Assembly (NCBI RefSeq): GCF_029360705.1 | Contig: NZ_JARKMX010000008.1 | Location: 2,782,202-2,846,201, forward strand | DNA length: 64,000 bases | Direction of reading: 5' to 3' | Origin: Paraflavitalea pollutisoli | GTDB lineage: Bacteria > Bacteroidota > Bacteroidia > Chitinophagales > Chitinophagaceae | Made by a program: the position numbers and the translations under genes | Shown here: piece by piece, positions 1 to 9,230 of the stretch | How the letters are laid out: each line of letters opens with the position of its first letter | Numbering within the stretch: the first letter of the stretch is position 1 | Notes under the pieces: model-generated | Database searches by the model: none | Told to the model about the DNA's origin: nothing | The model's input: only the letters and a program-made list of their open reading frames with translations

Positions 1-735
1 TACCGGATAACCCAACAGGATGGCCGGCCAGGGATATCCTTTATCGCTCGCCGGGTGAATGAGGTTCCAGTATTCAGGAGGTGCCTTGTGAAACAGCGCC
101 GATATACCACCCACTTTGTGAATACCAATGATGGTCAGCAACAGGGAAACGATGATCAGCAGGATCATCTGAAACACATTCACCTTGGCAATAGCTTTGA
201 GACCACCTGCAAAAGCAAACAAGCCGGCAAAGGACACCAGCACGATCACCGATTGCCACATGGGGATATTCAATATCTGCCGTACGAGGAAGCCACCGGC
301 AAACAGGCCGAGCGACAACCAGGAGATGAGTATTTTGATGAGGGCGTACCAGGCCAGCATGGTGCGCGTGGAATCGCCATAGCGGTTGCCCATGAACTCA
401 GGCATCGTGGTCACTTTGGCAGCGAGGTAACGCGGCGCAAAGACCATACAAAGCAAGAAGAGAAAAACGAATGCATACCACTCGAAATTGCCTGCTACGA
501 TACCGGTACTGTATCCGATACTGGCAAAGGCCAGCAGCATGGAAGGGCCTACATTGGTGCCCCACATATTGAATCCGATACTGGCCCATCCCAGCGAATT
601 ACCGGCCAGGAACAGCGTCTCATCTTCTTTACGTTTTCCAAAGCTGGCTTTGTAACCGATGACAAGCAGGATGAGCAAGTAAGCGCCCACGATCACGAAG
701 TCGATGGGCTGCAATTTATCCAGGATGGTATTCAT
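1..735 (-). CDS. SSS-family sodium:solute symporter, C-terminus cut off by the window edge
   Basis: Reading the minus strand from the ATG at 735 gives 245 uninterrupted codons down to base 1, so the gene continues beyond the window. The protein starts MNTILDKLQPIDFVIVGAYL and has several hydrophobic helices, a typical SSS stretch around GNSLGWASIGFNMWGTNVGPS and the MPEFMGNRYG motif seen in SglT-like transporters. Family members use sodium gradients to bring sugars or other small solutes through the inner membrane. It lies 62 bases after a Gfo/Idh/MocA gene at the end of the pectin enzyme series, so a released sugar or uronic acid is the likely cargo. The substrate cannot be read from the sequence. 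Confidence 0.88.
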   Translation of the reverse strand, partial: MNTILDKLQPIDFVIVGAYLLILLVIGYKASFGKRKEDETLFLAGNSLGWASIGFNMWGTNVGPSMLLAFASIGYSTGIVAGNFEWYAFVFLFLLCMVFAPRYLAAKVTTMPEFMGNRYGDSTRTMLAWYALIKILISWLSLGLFAGGFLVRQILNIPMWQSVIVLVSFAGLFAFAGGLKAIAKVNVFQMILLIIVSLLLTIIGIHKVGGISALFHKAPPEYWNLIHPASDKGYPWPAILLGYPV

Positions 736-797
736 ATGGTCAATGCGTTAGTAGGTTGGGGCTTTCGGGACCAGCTGCGGCGATGGCCGCTCTTTCG

Positions 798-1847
798 TTA
801 TGGCCAGACCTCTGCGATCTTTACCGGGCGGCCGGTTTCCAGCGATCGCTCCATCGCTTTCAATACAGCGATCGTACCTATGCCTTCAGACAGATCGGGA
901 TAGGCCGTAAAGCCCTGTTCGATCGAGTCGGCAAAGTACTCGAGGTAATTCTGGTATTCACCCGCATGATGGCTTTTGCCTTCAAAGCGGAAGTAATGTT
1001 TTAGTTTATGTTCCCAGGTTACGATACGTTCTTCGCCCGTTCTATCGGTGATCGCGTAGCGCAGGTCCATGTAATCGCCCTGACTGCACCCTTCCGTACC
1101 CCGCAGAATACAACTCATTTCACTGTCACGATCCACCGGCTGTACCGGTCCGCTGTACACCCCACTCACACGGGCGATACGTCCGTCCTTTGCCTTGAAG
1201 ATGAAATGCATGGTGTCTTCATTTTGCAGGCCACCCGCTTTTCCATTAGGACTCAGCATACCATACCCCATCACTTCTTCTATCTCTGGCAGGTACCAGC
1301 GGATGAAATCAACCGGATGACTCAGTCCGCCGTATAACCATTTAAAGGCTTTCTCCAGCGACCAGCCCTTACCGAGAAACCAGCGGTGGTCGGCATGGTA
1401 GTAAGATTCTACCGTTACCAGCTCCCCTATCAGGCCCGCCTCGTAATCGGTCCGTTGCCGCTTCATGGGCTCGAAGAAACGGGAGCTTTGCCCCACAAAC
1501 ACTTTTTTACCGGTTTGCCGTTGCAAGGCCAGCAACTCCTCCGCCCTAGACAGGTCGTCGATCAGGGGTTTGGTACACACTACATGTTTATTGTGCTGCA
1601 AGGCCAGTTTGATATGGTCGGCATGGAATTTATCAGGCGTATAGATGGCGATCACGTCAATGTCCGGATCGTTGAGCATGTCTTCATAGTGCAGCGTGTA
1701 GTGATGAAAATCAAATTCCTTACCACGCTGCAGGCATAACTCCTCCTTTACGTCGCAGATCGTCTTCAGGTTCCACTTACTGCTTTGCAGGGCAGCCGAC
1801 ATGGTACTGCGCCCTTCACCCAAACCGAGAATACCGAGGTTCAACAT
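798..1847 (-). CDS. Gfo/Idh/MocA family NAD(P)-dependent oxidoreductase
   Basis: This 349-residue protein opens directly with a Rossmann nucleotide-binding motif (GILGLGEG, residues 5-12) and has no signal peptide, so it should be cytoplasmic. The conserved lysine-proline segment appears as VVCTKPLID near residue 90; the usual glutamate of the EKP motif is threonine here. The C-terminal half has the beta-sheet pattern of the family. Members oxidise or reduce sugar hydroxyls with NAD(P). It sits between the beta-helix/mutarotase gene and a sodium symporter, suggesting that it acts on a sugar imported after pectin breakdown. Length is normal. The specific reaction is not determinable. Confidence 0.88.
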   Translation of the reverse strand: MLNLGILGLGEGRSTMSAALQSSKWNLKTICDVKEELCLQRGKEFDFHHYTLHYEDMLNDPDIDVIAIYTPDKFHADHIKLALQHNKHVVCTKPLIDDLSRAEELLALQRQTGKKVFVGQSSRFFEPMKRQRTDYEAGLIGELVTVESYYHADHRWFLGKGWSLEKAFKWLYGGLSHPVDFIRWYLPEIEEVMGYGMLSPNGKAGGLQNEDTMHFIFKAKDGRIARVSGVYSGPVQPVDRDSEMSCILRGTEGCSQGDYMDLRYAITDRTGEERIVTWEHKLKHYFRFEGKSHHAGEYQNYLEYFADSIEQGFTAYPDLSEGIGTIAVLKAMERSLETGRPVKIAEVWP

Positions 1848-1917
1848 GATCTATTATATGATTAATGACTACAAATAAACACACAGGAAGGTGTACCACT
1901 GTTATGCACCTGCATGG

Positions 1918-1953
1918 CTCGCCCTCGTTGCCTTTGCGCCTCGATGCCTAGTT
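1918..1953. repeat. 8-bp-period junction repeat (GCCTCGTT/GCCTCGAT), copy 1
   Basis: CTCGCCCTCGTTGCC is followed by TTTGCGCCTCGATGCC and TAGTTGCC, overlapping the last codons and stop of the beta-helix/mutarotase gene. The array is degenerate but shares the core GCCTCGTTGCC/GCCTCGATGCC with the two other junction arrays. Confidence 0.55.
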
Positions 1954-4473
1954 GCCATTCTGCAAAAACACCCATACCTCACCCGGTGCGGTACCCGGAA
2001 TTCCTTCCTGGTATTTTTTCATCAGCGCATTCCATTGGTCTACGCGAGGATTGTTTTCGGTCGTCTTAGGATTCAGCTGATCCAGACTTGCGCCCTTAGG
2101 TATACTGATCACCAACAACAATTGCTGTTCTTTCCTGAACAGCAGCAATTGCTGAAATTGCGCATTACAGAATCCTTTTGCCACCTCAGGCCATTTTGCA
2201 AACTGTGTCGCATGGTATTGCAGGTATTCCTGCTGAAGCTGTTCATCGGCCACCAGATTGGCCGTCAGCAACACATGATCCCACTGGGTAGCCGTTGTAA
2301 CATCGGCGCACTTACTACGGTCATATACATAAAAAGGCTCGTCGTACACTTTCACCGTTGCGCCCGGGAAAATAGCCCCCACCGCCTTCGACAATTCCTT
2401 GGGATCCTGGATGGCGCCAAAGATAACCGTATGGTCTTTCCACTGATAGTACGATGCTTCTGATAATTGATGATCTTTTAGCAATTTCTGCAAGGAACTT
2501 GTGGATAAAGCTGTCCCCGCCGGCGACACGATCTCTACACCGGCATACGGCTTGCGCATCGCGGCCACATTGATCGGCTGCTGACTGCGCACCGGCTTTA
2601 CGCGATGGACCAAGTGCTGCCAGGCAGCTTGAAGTCCTGCCGCCTGCTTAATGCTATCTGCCACCTGCGGTCCGTTATTCATCCACACATTATTGGGGCC
2701 ATTGGCATTCTGCAGGAATTTCTCTGCCGGACACCAGTTGTCTTTTACCATGTAGTAAGCCGTGCCCTCATCGGTATACAGGTAAAACCAATGCGTGGGG
2801 ATATGCGCATAAGGTGCTTTATAGATGCTATCGATGCGGTTGCCCGTAATGGATGAGCCTGGCTGGGCCGACAAAGTGTACACCCCCGACACATCGTACA
2901 TATGCTTCGCATAGTGATGGATATAGTTCTGCTCGATCCGGTTGTTGCGCAGGGCGTTGATGGTCTTCGTCCAACCCCACCCTACTGATATACCTGAATA
3001 TGGCAATTCGCGCAGCTCATTGTGATGGATCCTGATGCCCTGCACATAACCCGCACTGATACCCAGGCAACCCCAATCTTCATTGGCCACATCCTGCACG
3101 AGGTTATTGCCAATCGTCAGATTACGGCACAATACCCGTTCATCGGCGGGATTGTACGGCAGGTGCGTTTCAAAAGCTTCTTCAGAGAACATACCTGCCT
3201 GAATAGCCGTACCGCTGATATTGGTAAACACACAACCTGTGATAGAATCAGTGTAGGTGCCTTGTACATAATCGATACCGGTAGCGCCGAGCTGTTCAAA
3301 CCGGCAACCCGTAAAACTGGTATGGTTCACAAAACCCAACTGTACCGCTGCCGGTTGTCTTCCAATCCACGCCTGGTTTTCCAATCCGCGTTTATCGGAC
3401 GTTCCGGGCACCTTCAGCTTATAGGCATCCAATATAAACATGCCCGCCTGCAAGGGCACGTGGCCTTGCTGCGAAGGACGCAGCCAGGTGCTGTGCTGAA
3501 AGGCGAGGTCTTTGACGTACACATGAGCGACCGGGTTTTCTGCGGTGCCTTGTATGCGTAACAGGTTTTCGAGATAGGGAACCGTCACAGCGGCGGTCGC
3601 CATCTCTTCTCCCGGCAGCGGCCAGTAGTATAATTTGCGTTGTTGCTTATCGAGGAACCATTCACCCGGTGCATCGAGCAATTGAATCGCATTGGTGAGG
3701 TAAAAGGAGGAATTGCCAGACTCTTTCGATATCCAGGGAGCGGGCCAGGGATGTTCGCTTTGTACCCGGCCTTCGGGTTGGTAAAAACTCAGGCGGGTAC
3801 TATCGCCTTGTACTTCCACCCGCTTGATACGGAGTACCGCAATAGCCCACCATTGGTGAATAAGCATTTCAAGTCCTGCAGCATTAAGCAACGAAGGACT
3901 CTTGGGCGTTGGTATCCAGCATTGTTCGTTGACCTTATCCCAGAAAAGGATGCGGTTCATGCTATCGCCATTGCGGTCACGTGCCCGTACCGCTTTCGAC
4001 CCATTCACATACAACTGGCGGAAATCGATCACTGCGTCACCCACTACTGGCGCATCGGTCACCCACAGTTTCCCTTTAGCAACAGCCGGCAACCCAGTCA
4101 GTGAAGTGGTCAACTTCTTCCATCCTGTCACTGGAATCCCGCCACTCAATACCGGTTGTTCACCGGCTGCTGCTTCGATATACAAGGGACTGGCCGTCGT
4201 ACCGGCATCTTCCGGACGGATGAAAACTGGTTCCTTCAATGGGTATACTCCCCCCTTTAAGGTGATATGAATTCCTTGCGCAACAGCTGGATCATTAAGC
4301 CGGCGAAGTTCCCGCGCCTGGCGTAGCGCTGCGTGTAAGGTAGCTTTCGGCTGCGCTGCCGTGCCCGGGTTCTTATCAGAGCCATTCGGCGCAACAATAA
4401 TTTGCTGCGCCGCTGCCAGCATTGGCAGCAACACCATACAAACGCAATATGCTAAATGCTTAACGCCTTTCAT
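1948..4473 (-). CDS. Secreted right-handed beta-helix protein fused to an L-rhamnose mutarotase domain
   Basis: I place the start at the ATG at 4473 because it opens a clear signal peptide (MKGVKHLAYCVCMVLLPM...AAAQQ); the open frame extends 11 codons further upstream. The 841-residue product has a long parallel beta-helix region, roughly residues 25-640, with many short N/G-rich repeats as in pectate-lyase-fold proteins. The last 110 or so residues resemble RhaM/DUF718 L-rhamnose mutarotases: the YLQYHATQFAKWPEV segment carries the conserved His, and the WNALMKKYQ and PGEVWVFLQN blocks match the family end. Mutarotases are normally small cytoplasmic enzymes that interconvert rhamnose anomers, so a secreted fusion is unusual. 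It shares its operon with a GH78 rhamnosidase. The activity of the helix (lyase or hydrolase) is unassigned. Confidence 0.85.
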   Translation of the reverse strand: MKGVKHLAYCVCMVLLPMLAAAQQIIVAPNGSDKNPGTAAQPKATLHAALRQARELRRLNDPAVAQGIHITLKGGVYPLKEPVFIRPEDAGTTASPLYIEAAAGEQPVLSGGIPVTGWKKLTTSLTGLPAVAKGKLWVTDAPVVGDAVIDFRQLYVNGSKAVRARDRNGDSMNRILFWDKVNEQCWIPTPKSPSLLNAAGLEMLIHQWWAIAVLRIKRVEVQGDSTRLSFYQPEGRVQSEHPWPAPWISKESGNSSFYLTNAIQLLDAPGEWFLDKQQRKLYYWPLPGEEMATAAVTVPYLENLLRIQGTAENPVAHVYVKDLAFQHSTWLRPSQQGHVPLQAGMFILDAYKLKVPGTSDKRGLENQAWIGRQPAAVQLGFVNHTSFTGCRFEQLGATGIDYVQGTYTDSITGCVFTNISGTAIQAGMFSEEAFETHLPYNPADERVLCRNLTIGNNLVQDVANEDWGCLGISAGYVQGIRIHHNELRELPYSGISVGWGWTKTINALRNNRIEQNYIHHYAKHMYDVSGVYTLSAQPGSSITGNRIDSIYKAPYAHIPTHWFYLYTDEGTAYYMVKDNWCPAEKFLQNANGPNNVWMNNGPQVADSIKQAAGLQAAWQHLVHRVKPVRSQQPINVAAMRKPYAGVEIVSPAGTALSTSSLQKLLKDHQLSEASYYQWKDHTVIFGAIQDPKELSKAVGAIFPGATVKVYDEPFYVYDRSKCADVTTATQWDHVLLTANLVADEQLQQEYLQYHATQFAKWPEVAKGFCNAQFQQLLLFRKEQQLLLVISIPKGASLDQLNPKTTENNPRVDQWNALMKKYQEGIPGTAPGEVWVFLQNGN

Positions 4474-4504
4474 GTTATTGTCTTTTCGGACATCCATGCT
4501 TGAC

Positions 4505-4553
4505 ACTCGTTGCCTCGATGTCCCGACGCAAGTCGGGATTGCCTCGTTGCCTC
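4505..4553. repeat. 8-bp-period junction repeat, copy 2
   Basis: ACTCGTTGCCTCGATG and TTGCCTCGTTGCCTCAAT flank the 18-bp palindrome at 4521-4538. The array lies between two operon genes and is non-coding. Confidence 0.6.
4521..4538. other. Perfect 7-bp hairpin with GCAA loop inside a short repeat array
   Basis: TCCCGAC-GCAA-GTCGGGA stands between two copies of the GCCTCGTT/GCCTCGAT repeat, in the 90-base gap between the isomerase-like gene and the beta-helix/mutarotase gene. It reads like a small palindrome inserted in the array. No U-run follows. Confidence 0.6.
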
Positions 4554-4564
4554 AATCCCTTTCC

Positions 4565-5431
4565 TCACTGAAACACCGACTTCAAATACTTCGTATTCGC
4601 CCCGTAGTTCACTTTCACATTGGTTGGCTGCTTCGCGTCGCGACTACGCTCTACGACCAGCCAGCCTTTCCACTTCATTTTATCAAGCGTCTTTTTGATG
4701 GCTGGCATATCAACCTGCGGATCGTTTTCGAGCCATACGCCGTCCTTGTTGGTGATGTGTATCTGGCAGATATTTTTTCTCCCAAGCGTTTTCAGCTCAC
4801 TCGTCACGTCACGACCTGCACCGATCGCATCTGCCACATTGAAATAGATCCTGATAGCGGGTGACCCGATCTCCCTGAGCAACTTCAACTGCTCAGCAGC
4901 CGACAAGGGCGTCTCGATACCGATCACCACCTTCGCTGCTTCTGCCATCTTACCCGCTTCACGCAGCCGCTCTACCACTTTGGCGCGTAGCTCCGGGTGC
5001 TTAACGAGGTCACACTGTACACCCATCGGTAAGAAGGCGATCTTTACATCCATCAACTGCATTGTCTTGATGCAATCTGCTATGCTTTGCTGGTACTCTT
5101 CCCGCTCGCAGAATGACTGCGCATAATAACCCGTCATCGCCAGCGAAGGGATCTCGATATGCAGGTCTCTGATCTTATTCAAATATTGCTGTCGAACGGT
5201 GTCATTCAACAATTGGTTGTCGAAAGTTGGGCGCTTGCCCAATCCACCCATATCCACCTCTACTCCATCGGCGCCCAGGTCTTTGGTCAATTGCAAGGCG
5301 CCCAATTTCTGGCGCTTCAGCAACATCAGGTCGATCAGGGCAATCTTGTATCGCTGGGCTGATAACAGGAGCGGAGCAGCTACCAGCATCAATAACAGGC
5401 TGGCGATATAGAACGGCTTTCTAGTCATCAC
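4565..5431 (-). CDS. Secreted sugar phosphate isomerase/epimerase-like TIM barrel protein
   Basis: The 288-residue protein has an N-terminal signal peptide (about residues 1-26, ending LLLSAQ) and then an AP-endonuclease-2/xylose-isomerase-like barrel. Typical family elements are GADGVEVDMG near residue 54, VVIGIETPLS with a probable metal-binding Glu, the FNVADAIG strand, CQIHITNKDG with a probable metal-binding His, and a final Glu in LVVERSRD. The start overlaps the end of the GH78 gene by 11 bases, indicating translational coupling. Secreted versions are common in Bacteroidota sugar-use operons, but their reactions are mostly unproven. Isomerisation or epimerisation of a released sugar is an inference. 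Confidence 0.85.
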   Translation of the reverse strand: MMTRKPFYIASLLLMLVAAPLLLSAQRYKIALIDLMLLKRQKLGALQLTKDLGADGVEVDMGGLGKRPTFDNQLLNDTVRQQYLNKIRDLHIEIPSLAMTGYYAQSFCEREEYQQSIADCIKTMQLMDVKIAFLPMGVQCDLVKHPELRAKVVERLREAGKMAEAAKVVIGIETPLSAAEQLKLLREIGSPAIRIYFNVADAIGAGRDVTSELKTLGRKNICQIHITNKDGVWLENDPQVDMPAIKKTLDKMKWKGWLVVERSRDAKQPTNVKVNYGANTKYLKSVFQ

Positions 5432-8400
5432 TGGGTTTCAGTTGTGCAGCACTAGCCCCGGGCCAGCTGCCGTTTACAATAGGTTTCAGTTCGAGTTTCG
5501 AAGGATCTACCTTCACGTATTTCATGCGTTCCCGGCGCCAGGTGTACATAATATGTACCATGCCGTCGGGCGTTTGTATCACGGAGGGATAAGAATACTG
5601 ACTTACCGGAGAATCTTCGAGCACCAGGGCAGCCGACCAGTTCTTACCATCTTGGGAGATGGCCACATTCAACGGTGTTCGCGCGCCTTTTGCCTCTTTG
5701 CCCGGCGGCAGCACATGGTTGTAGACCAATAGCTGACGGCCATCTTTCAACGTCACGGCATCCGTACCGGAGTTGTTATTGGGCAGGCTGGTAGGCACCA
5801 CGGGCGACCAGGTCTTGCCTCCATCTGTTGACCAGCTTTCTACCACGGCGCGATTGCGACTGCGGCACAACACCTGCAGGCGTCCATCGGCATAGGTGAG
5901 GATACTGGGCTGAATGGCATTAATGGTTTTGCCATCATTGATAGGACCGATCTTTCTCCAGTTTTTGCCCCAGTCGGTGGTGATCTCAAAATGAACCTTC
6001 CAGCCACTGCCTTCCGTACTCGACGCACAATAGAGTTCGTTACCAAGCAGCAATGGTTTATTCTTAACCGGCCCCAGGAAACCGTCGGGCAGGTTTTCTC
6101 TCGGCCCCCAGGTAAGACCATTATCCTTCGACCGCTTCATGTATCCTTTCCAGGTGGCGACACGCGAACCGATCTTGTAAAACAGTAGCAAATCGCCATT
6201 GGGCACCTGGTACAAAACGGGGTTGTAGCAGGGCCAGCGGGTTGTATCATCCAGTATGCCATCTGCCACCATCTCGGGTTTGGTCCATTGCCCATTCACC
6301 TGCCGGCTGGTATAGATACAAACATCTTTGTTGCCTTCTTTCGTACCCCCAAACCAGGAGGCGATCAACCCTTTCGGTGTCAACGCTATTGTAGAGGCAT
6401 GACTTTCCGGAAAAGGGGAACGATCAAAGATGAATTCATCTACAACAATGCCCTTCCGGAAGCGGTATTGTGTGGTGAAATCATAACTGCCGGACCCAAT
6501 GGACAATACCTGGTAGCGTCCTTCTGTACGCAGGTATTTTACGTCCTCCAGTTTTGCGATTGCCTTCCCACCTTCCAGCACCTCCTCCTGCGCATCAGCA
6601 GGCATATACACTTCGGCGGTTGTATTGGCCGGAATAGTCAGGCGCCAGCGGAAACCAGCCCGGGCAGCGCCCACCACCCAATGGCTCGACACCGCTCCAT
6701 AAGGCGTACGATACGTCGCCCGAACTGAATCCAGTCCATCGATGCGCGCGGGCTTCATGATGATCTTTTTAAACGCTACCGCCGAGTCATCGCTGCGAAT
6801 GCCAGCCAGGTCTTGGTAGAACCAGGTCAGCAGATCGCCCAGCAACATCACATGGTTCTGGGAATTCATCTGCGGGTTGGCCGTATTGCCATTCCATAAC
6901 TCCCAGATGGTGGTAGCACCATTGGCTGCCATATAGCCCCAACTAGGATAGGTGTTGTTGGAAGCCAAGGTATACGCAATATCAGCCCGGTCAAATGCCG
7001 CCAGTCCGCGCATCAGGTACTGCGTACCGATCACGCCGGTACTGATGTGCATATGGTTATCGATCTTGATCTTATTGTAAATATTGTTGAACACCGCTTC
7101 TCGCGCACTATCGGGCGTGATACCAAAATGCAGGGGAAGCAGGTTGGCCGTCACCGTATTGTTGTCGTACCACTTTGTTTTGGCATTGTAGAATTTCTGC
7201 TGAAAGGCAGCAGCGATCCTGCCAGCCAATGCCTCATATTCCTGCACATCACCTGTTTTTCCCTGCAGGCTGGCAAAGTTTTTCATCAGCTGCAACAGGC
7301 GGTAGTAATAAGCGGTAGCGATCAGGTCACCGCGGGTAGTGCGGGTACTATCCTGCGACTTGATCAGTTCCAGCGACTCGGGCGGCACACACCAGTCGCC
7401 ATATTTGTCTTTGGTGAGAATATCGTTCTTCAGGTACTTGCCCTGCATATAACCCAGCCATTTCTTCATGGAAGGATAGTGCTTTACGATCGATTGCTGG
7501 TCGCCGTATTGGCGATACAACATATCTGCCACCAGGATGTACACCCCGGGCCAGGTTACATTGTCGCTATAATAGTTCCAAAAAGCGGGTGCCACATCCG
7601 GGATAGCTCCCTCCGCCGTTTGTGACTGTTGAATATCATCCAGCCACTTGGCATAGAGTGCCGCATTGTCGAAGAGAAAACTTTCGCCCAACGCACCAGC
7701 AGCCCGATCACCCAACCAGGGCTGGCGCTCGTTGCGTTGCGGACAATCGACCGGCATTCCTTTGTAATTGGAAGCGATCCCTCTCCAGGCATTGGCATAA
7801 ATGCGGTTGATCGTTTCGTTGGAAGATTTGAAGCTACCGATGGTAGCCACATTATCGTAGATCAGCTGCCCTTCAAAATCATTTACCGTTGGCACTCCCG
7901 GAAATCCTGTCACCTCCACATACCGGAAACCGTGATACACAAAACTGGGATGCCAGGTTTCGGCCGTTCCACCTTTCAAGGTATAGATATCAGTTACTTT
8001 AGCATCACGCAGGTTGGCGATATACAGTTCCCCGTTCGGCTGCAAACTTTCCGCGAAGCGCAGTTGGACCTGCTGCCCGCGCTGTCCTTTTACCGTCATT
8101 TGCAGCCAGCCGGCAAAGTTCACCCCCATATCCAGTATATAGCGTCCGCCCGCCCCCTTTTTCACCGACACTGGTTTAAAGCGATCCATCACCTGCATGG
8201 GTTCATTCGACTGCGCCACGATCCTTCCTTCGGGCGCCACCACCAACTGTGGTGATATCCAACCAGCATCATTGAACCCAACCTTGTTCCAGCCTGGCCA
8301 CTCTTTGGTGGCATTGTATTCCTCCCCATCGTATTCATTGTTGGTCCGTATAGGTCCGTCGAGGTTCAGCTTCCAGCTCTCATCACTGACAATCGATTGC

Positions 8401-9230
8401 TTTGCCCCATTGGCATATTCGATATCCAGCTGCAGCAACATTTTAGGAAACCCAAAGGTGTTTATCTTGGCCGGTTTGAAGTTTTGCCGCATGGTAAAAA
8501 AGCGACCATTGCCCAATACGGCGGCCACCACATTTTCACCTTGCTGCAGGTCTTTTGTCACTTCAAAACTATTGGAAAACACCGTTTTCCGGTAATCGGT
8601 CGGGTTGGGTGCCAGCACCTGATCGCCTATCTTTTTACCGTTGATGTACAACTCATATAACCCCAGCCCCACGATATGCACCGTTGCTTTTTTGATGGCG
8701 CTTTTTGCCAGAAAGCCTTTGCGGAGGTAACGCGCAGAAAGCCGTGAGAACTGCGTTACACTGTCCCAGGCAGAGGGGGTATCGTATCCGATCCATTTGC
8801 CTGTCCAGCCGTTGGCCTGCAACAACGACATCGACCAACTGGCGGGCGCACTCCAGGTACTTGCCCCTTTGTTGGTATATACTTTTACTTTCCAGTAATA
8901 ATGACCGCCACTGGTCAGGGTCTTACCACCGAAAGGCACCAGCAGGGATTGTGCAGTGGTTATTTTGCCACTGCTCCACACATCGCCTTTATTGGCCGCC
9001 AGCAGTTGTGGGGTGGAAGCCACCAGCAATTCATAACCTGTTTGTACTACCTGGCGTTGTGTGGCCTGGATCTGCCAGCTCAGGCGGGGTTGAGCGGCAT
9101 CGATACCCCGGGGTTCAGTACGCTGCTCTGTCTGCAGCGCCGCCACCCGGATCATTTGCGCGGATAAGGTGGTACTGATCGTTTGAAACAAGATCAGTAA
9201 CAGGACAAGATATCGTGGGGTCATAATCAT
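5421..9230 (-). CDS. GH78 alpha-L-rhamnosidase fused to a sialidase-like (BNR) beta-propeller
   Basis: This 1269-residue secreted enzyme has a signal peptide (residues 1-24), then GH78 beta-sandwich domains and an (alpha/alpha)6 barrel to about residue 920. The diagnostic GH78 acidic block DCPQRNERQPWLGD is at residues 495-508 (E501 is the likely general acid), and the later IWELW segment supplies the likely base. Residues 927-1265 form a second unit with Asp-box motifs (SKDNGLTW, STDGGKTW and weaker copies) typical of BNR/sialidase propellers; I do not see the FRIP motif of classical GH33. GH78 cleaves terminal alpha-L-rhamnose from rhamnogalacturonan and similar glycans. The gene starts within a TAATG overlap with the upstream GH2. 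The fused propeller may be a second hydrolase or a binding module. Confidence 0.9.
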   Translation of the reverse strand: MIMTPRYLVLLLILFQTISTTLSAQMIRVAALQTEQRTEPRGIDAAQPRLSWQIQATQRQVVQTGYELLVASTPQLLAANKGDVWSSGKITTAQSLLVPFGGKTLTSGGHYYWKVKVYTNKGASTWSAPASWSMSLLQANGWTGKWIGYDTPSAWDSVTQFSRLSARYLRKGFLAKSAIKKATVHIVGLGLYELYINGKKIGDQVLAPNPTDYRKTVFSNSFEVTKDLQQGENVVAAVLGNGRFFTMRQNFKPAKINTFGFPKMLLQLDIEYANGAKQSIVSDESWKLNLDGPIRTNNEYDGEEYNATKEWPGWNKVGFNDAGWISPQLVVAPEGRIVAQSNEPMQVMDRFKPVSVKKGAGGRYILDMGVNFAGWLQMTVKGQRGQQVQLRFAESLQPNGELYIANLRDAKVTDIYTLKGGTAETWHPSFVYHGFRYVEVTGFPGVPTVNDFEGQLIYDNVATIGSFKSSNETINRIYANAWRGIASNYKGMPVDCPQRNERQPWLGDRAAGALGESFLFDNAALYAKWLDDIQQSQTAEGAIPDVAPAFWNYYSDNVTWPGVYILVADMLYRQYGDQQSIVKHYPSMKKWLGYMQGKYLKNDILTKDKYGDWCVPPESLELIKSQDSTRTTRGDLIATAYYYRLLQLMKNFASLQGKTGDVQEYEALAGRIAAAFQQKFYNAKTKWYDNNTVTANLLPLHFGITPDSAREAVFNNIYNKIKIDNHMHISTGVIGTQYLMRGLAAFDRADIAYTLASNNTYPSWGYMAANGATTIWELWNGNTANPQMNSQNHVMLLGDLLTWFYQDLAGIRSDDSAVAFKKIIMKPARIDGLDSVRATYRTPYGAVSSHWVVGAARAGFRWRLTIPANTTAEVYMPADAQEEVLEGGKAIAKLEDVKYLRTEGRYQVLSIGSGSYDFTTQYRFRKGIVVDEFIFDRSPFPESHASTIALTPKGLIASWFGGTKEGNKDVCIYTSRQVNGQWTKPEMVADGILDDTTRWPCYNPVLYQVPNGDLLLFYKIGSRVATWKGYMKRSKDNGLTWGPRENLPDGFLGPVKNKPLLLGNELYCASSTEGSGWKVHFEITTDWGKNWRKIGPINDGKTINAIQPSILTYADGRLQVLCRSRNRAVVESWSTDGGKTWSPVVPTSLPNNNSGTDAVTLKDGRQLLVYNHVLPPGKEAKGARTPLNVAISQDGKNWSAALVLEDSPVSQYSYPSVIQTPDGMVHIMYTWRRERMKYVKVDPSKLELKPIVNGSWPGASAAQLKPSDD

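Noticed and set aside
55-903. Long plus-strand open frame of 282 codons
   Set aside because: It is antisense to the SSS symporter and the end of the oxidoreductase gene, both of which have clear family motifs; its translation has low-complexity Gln/His/Arg content and no domain.
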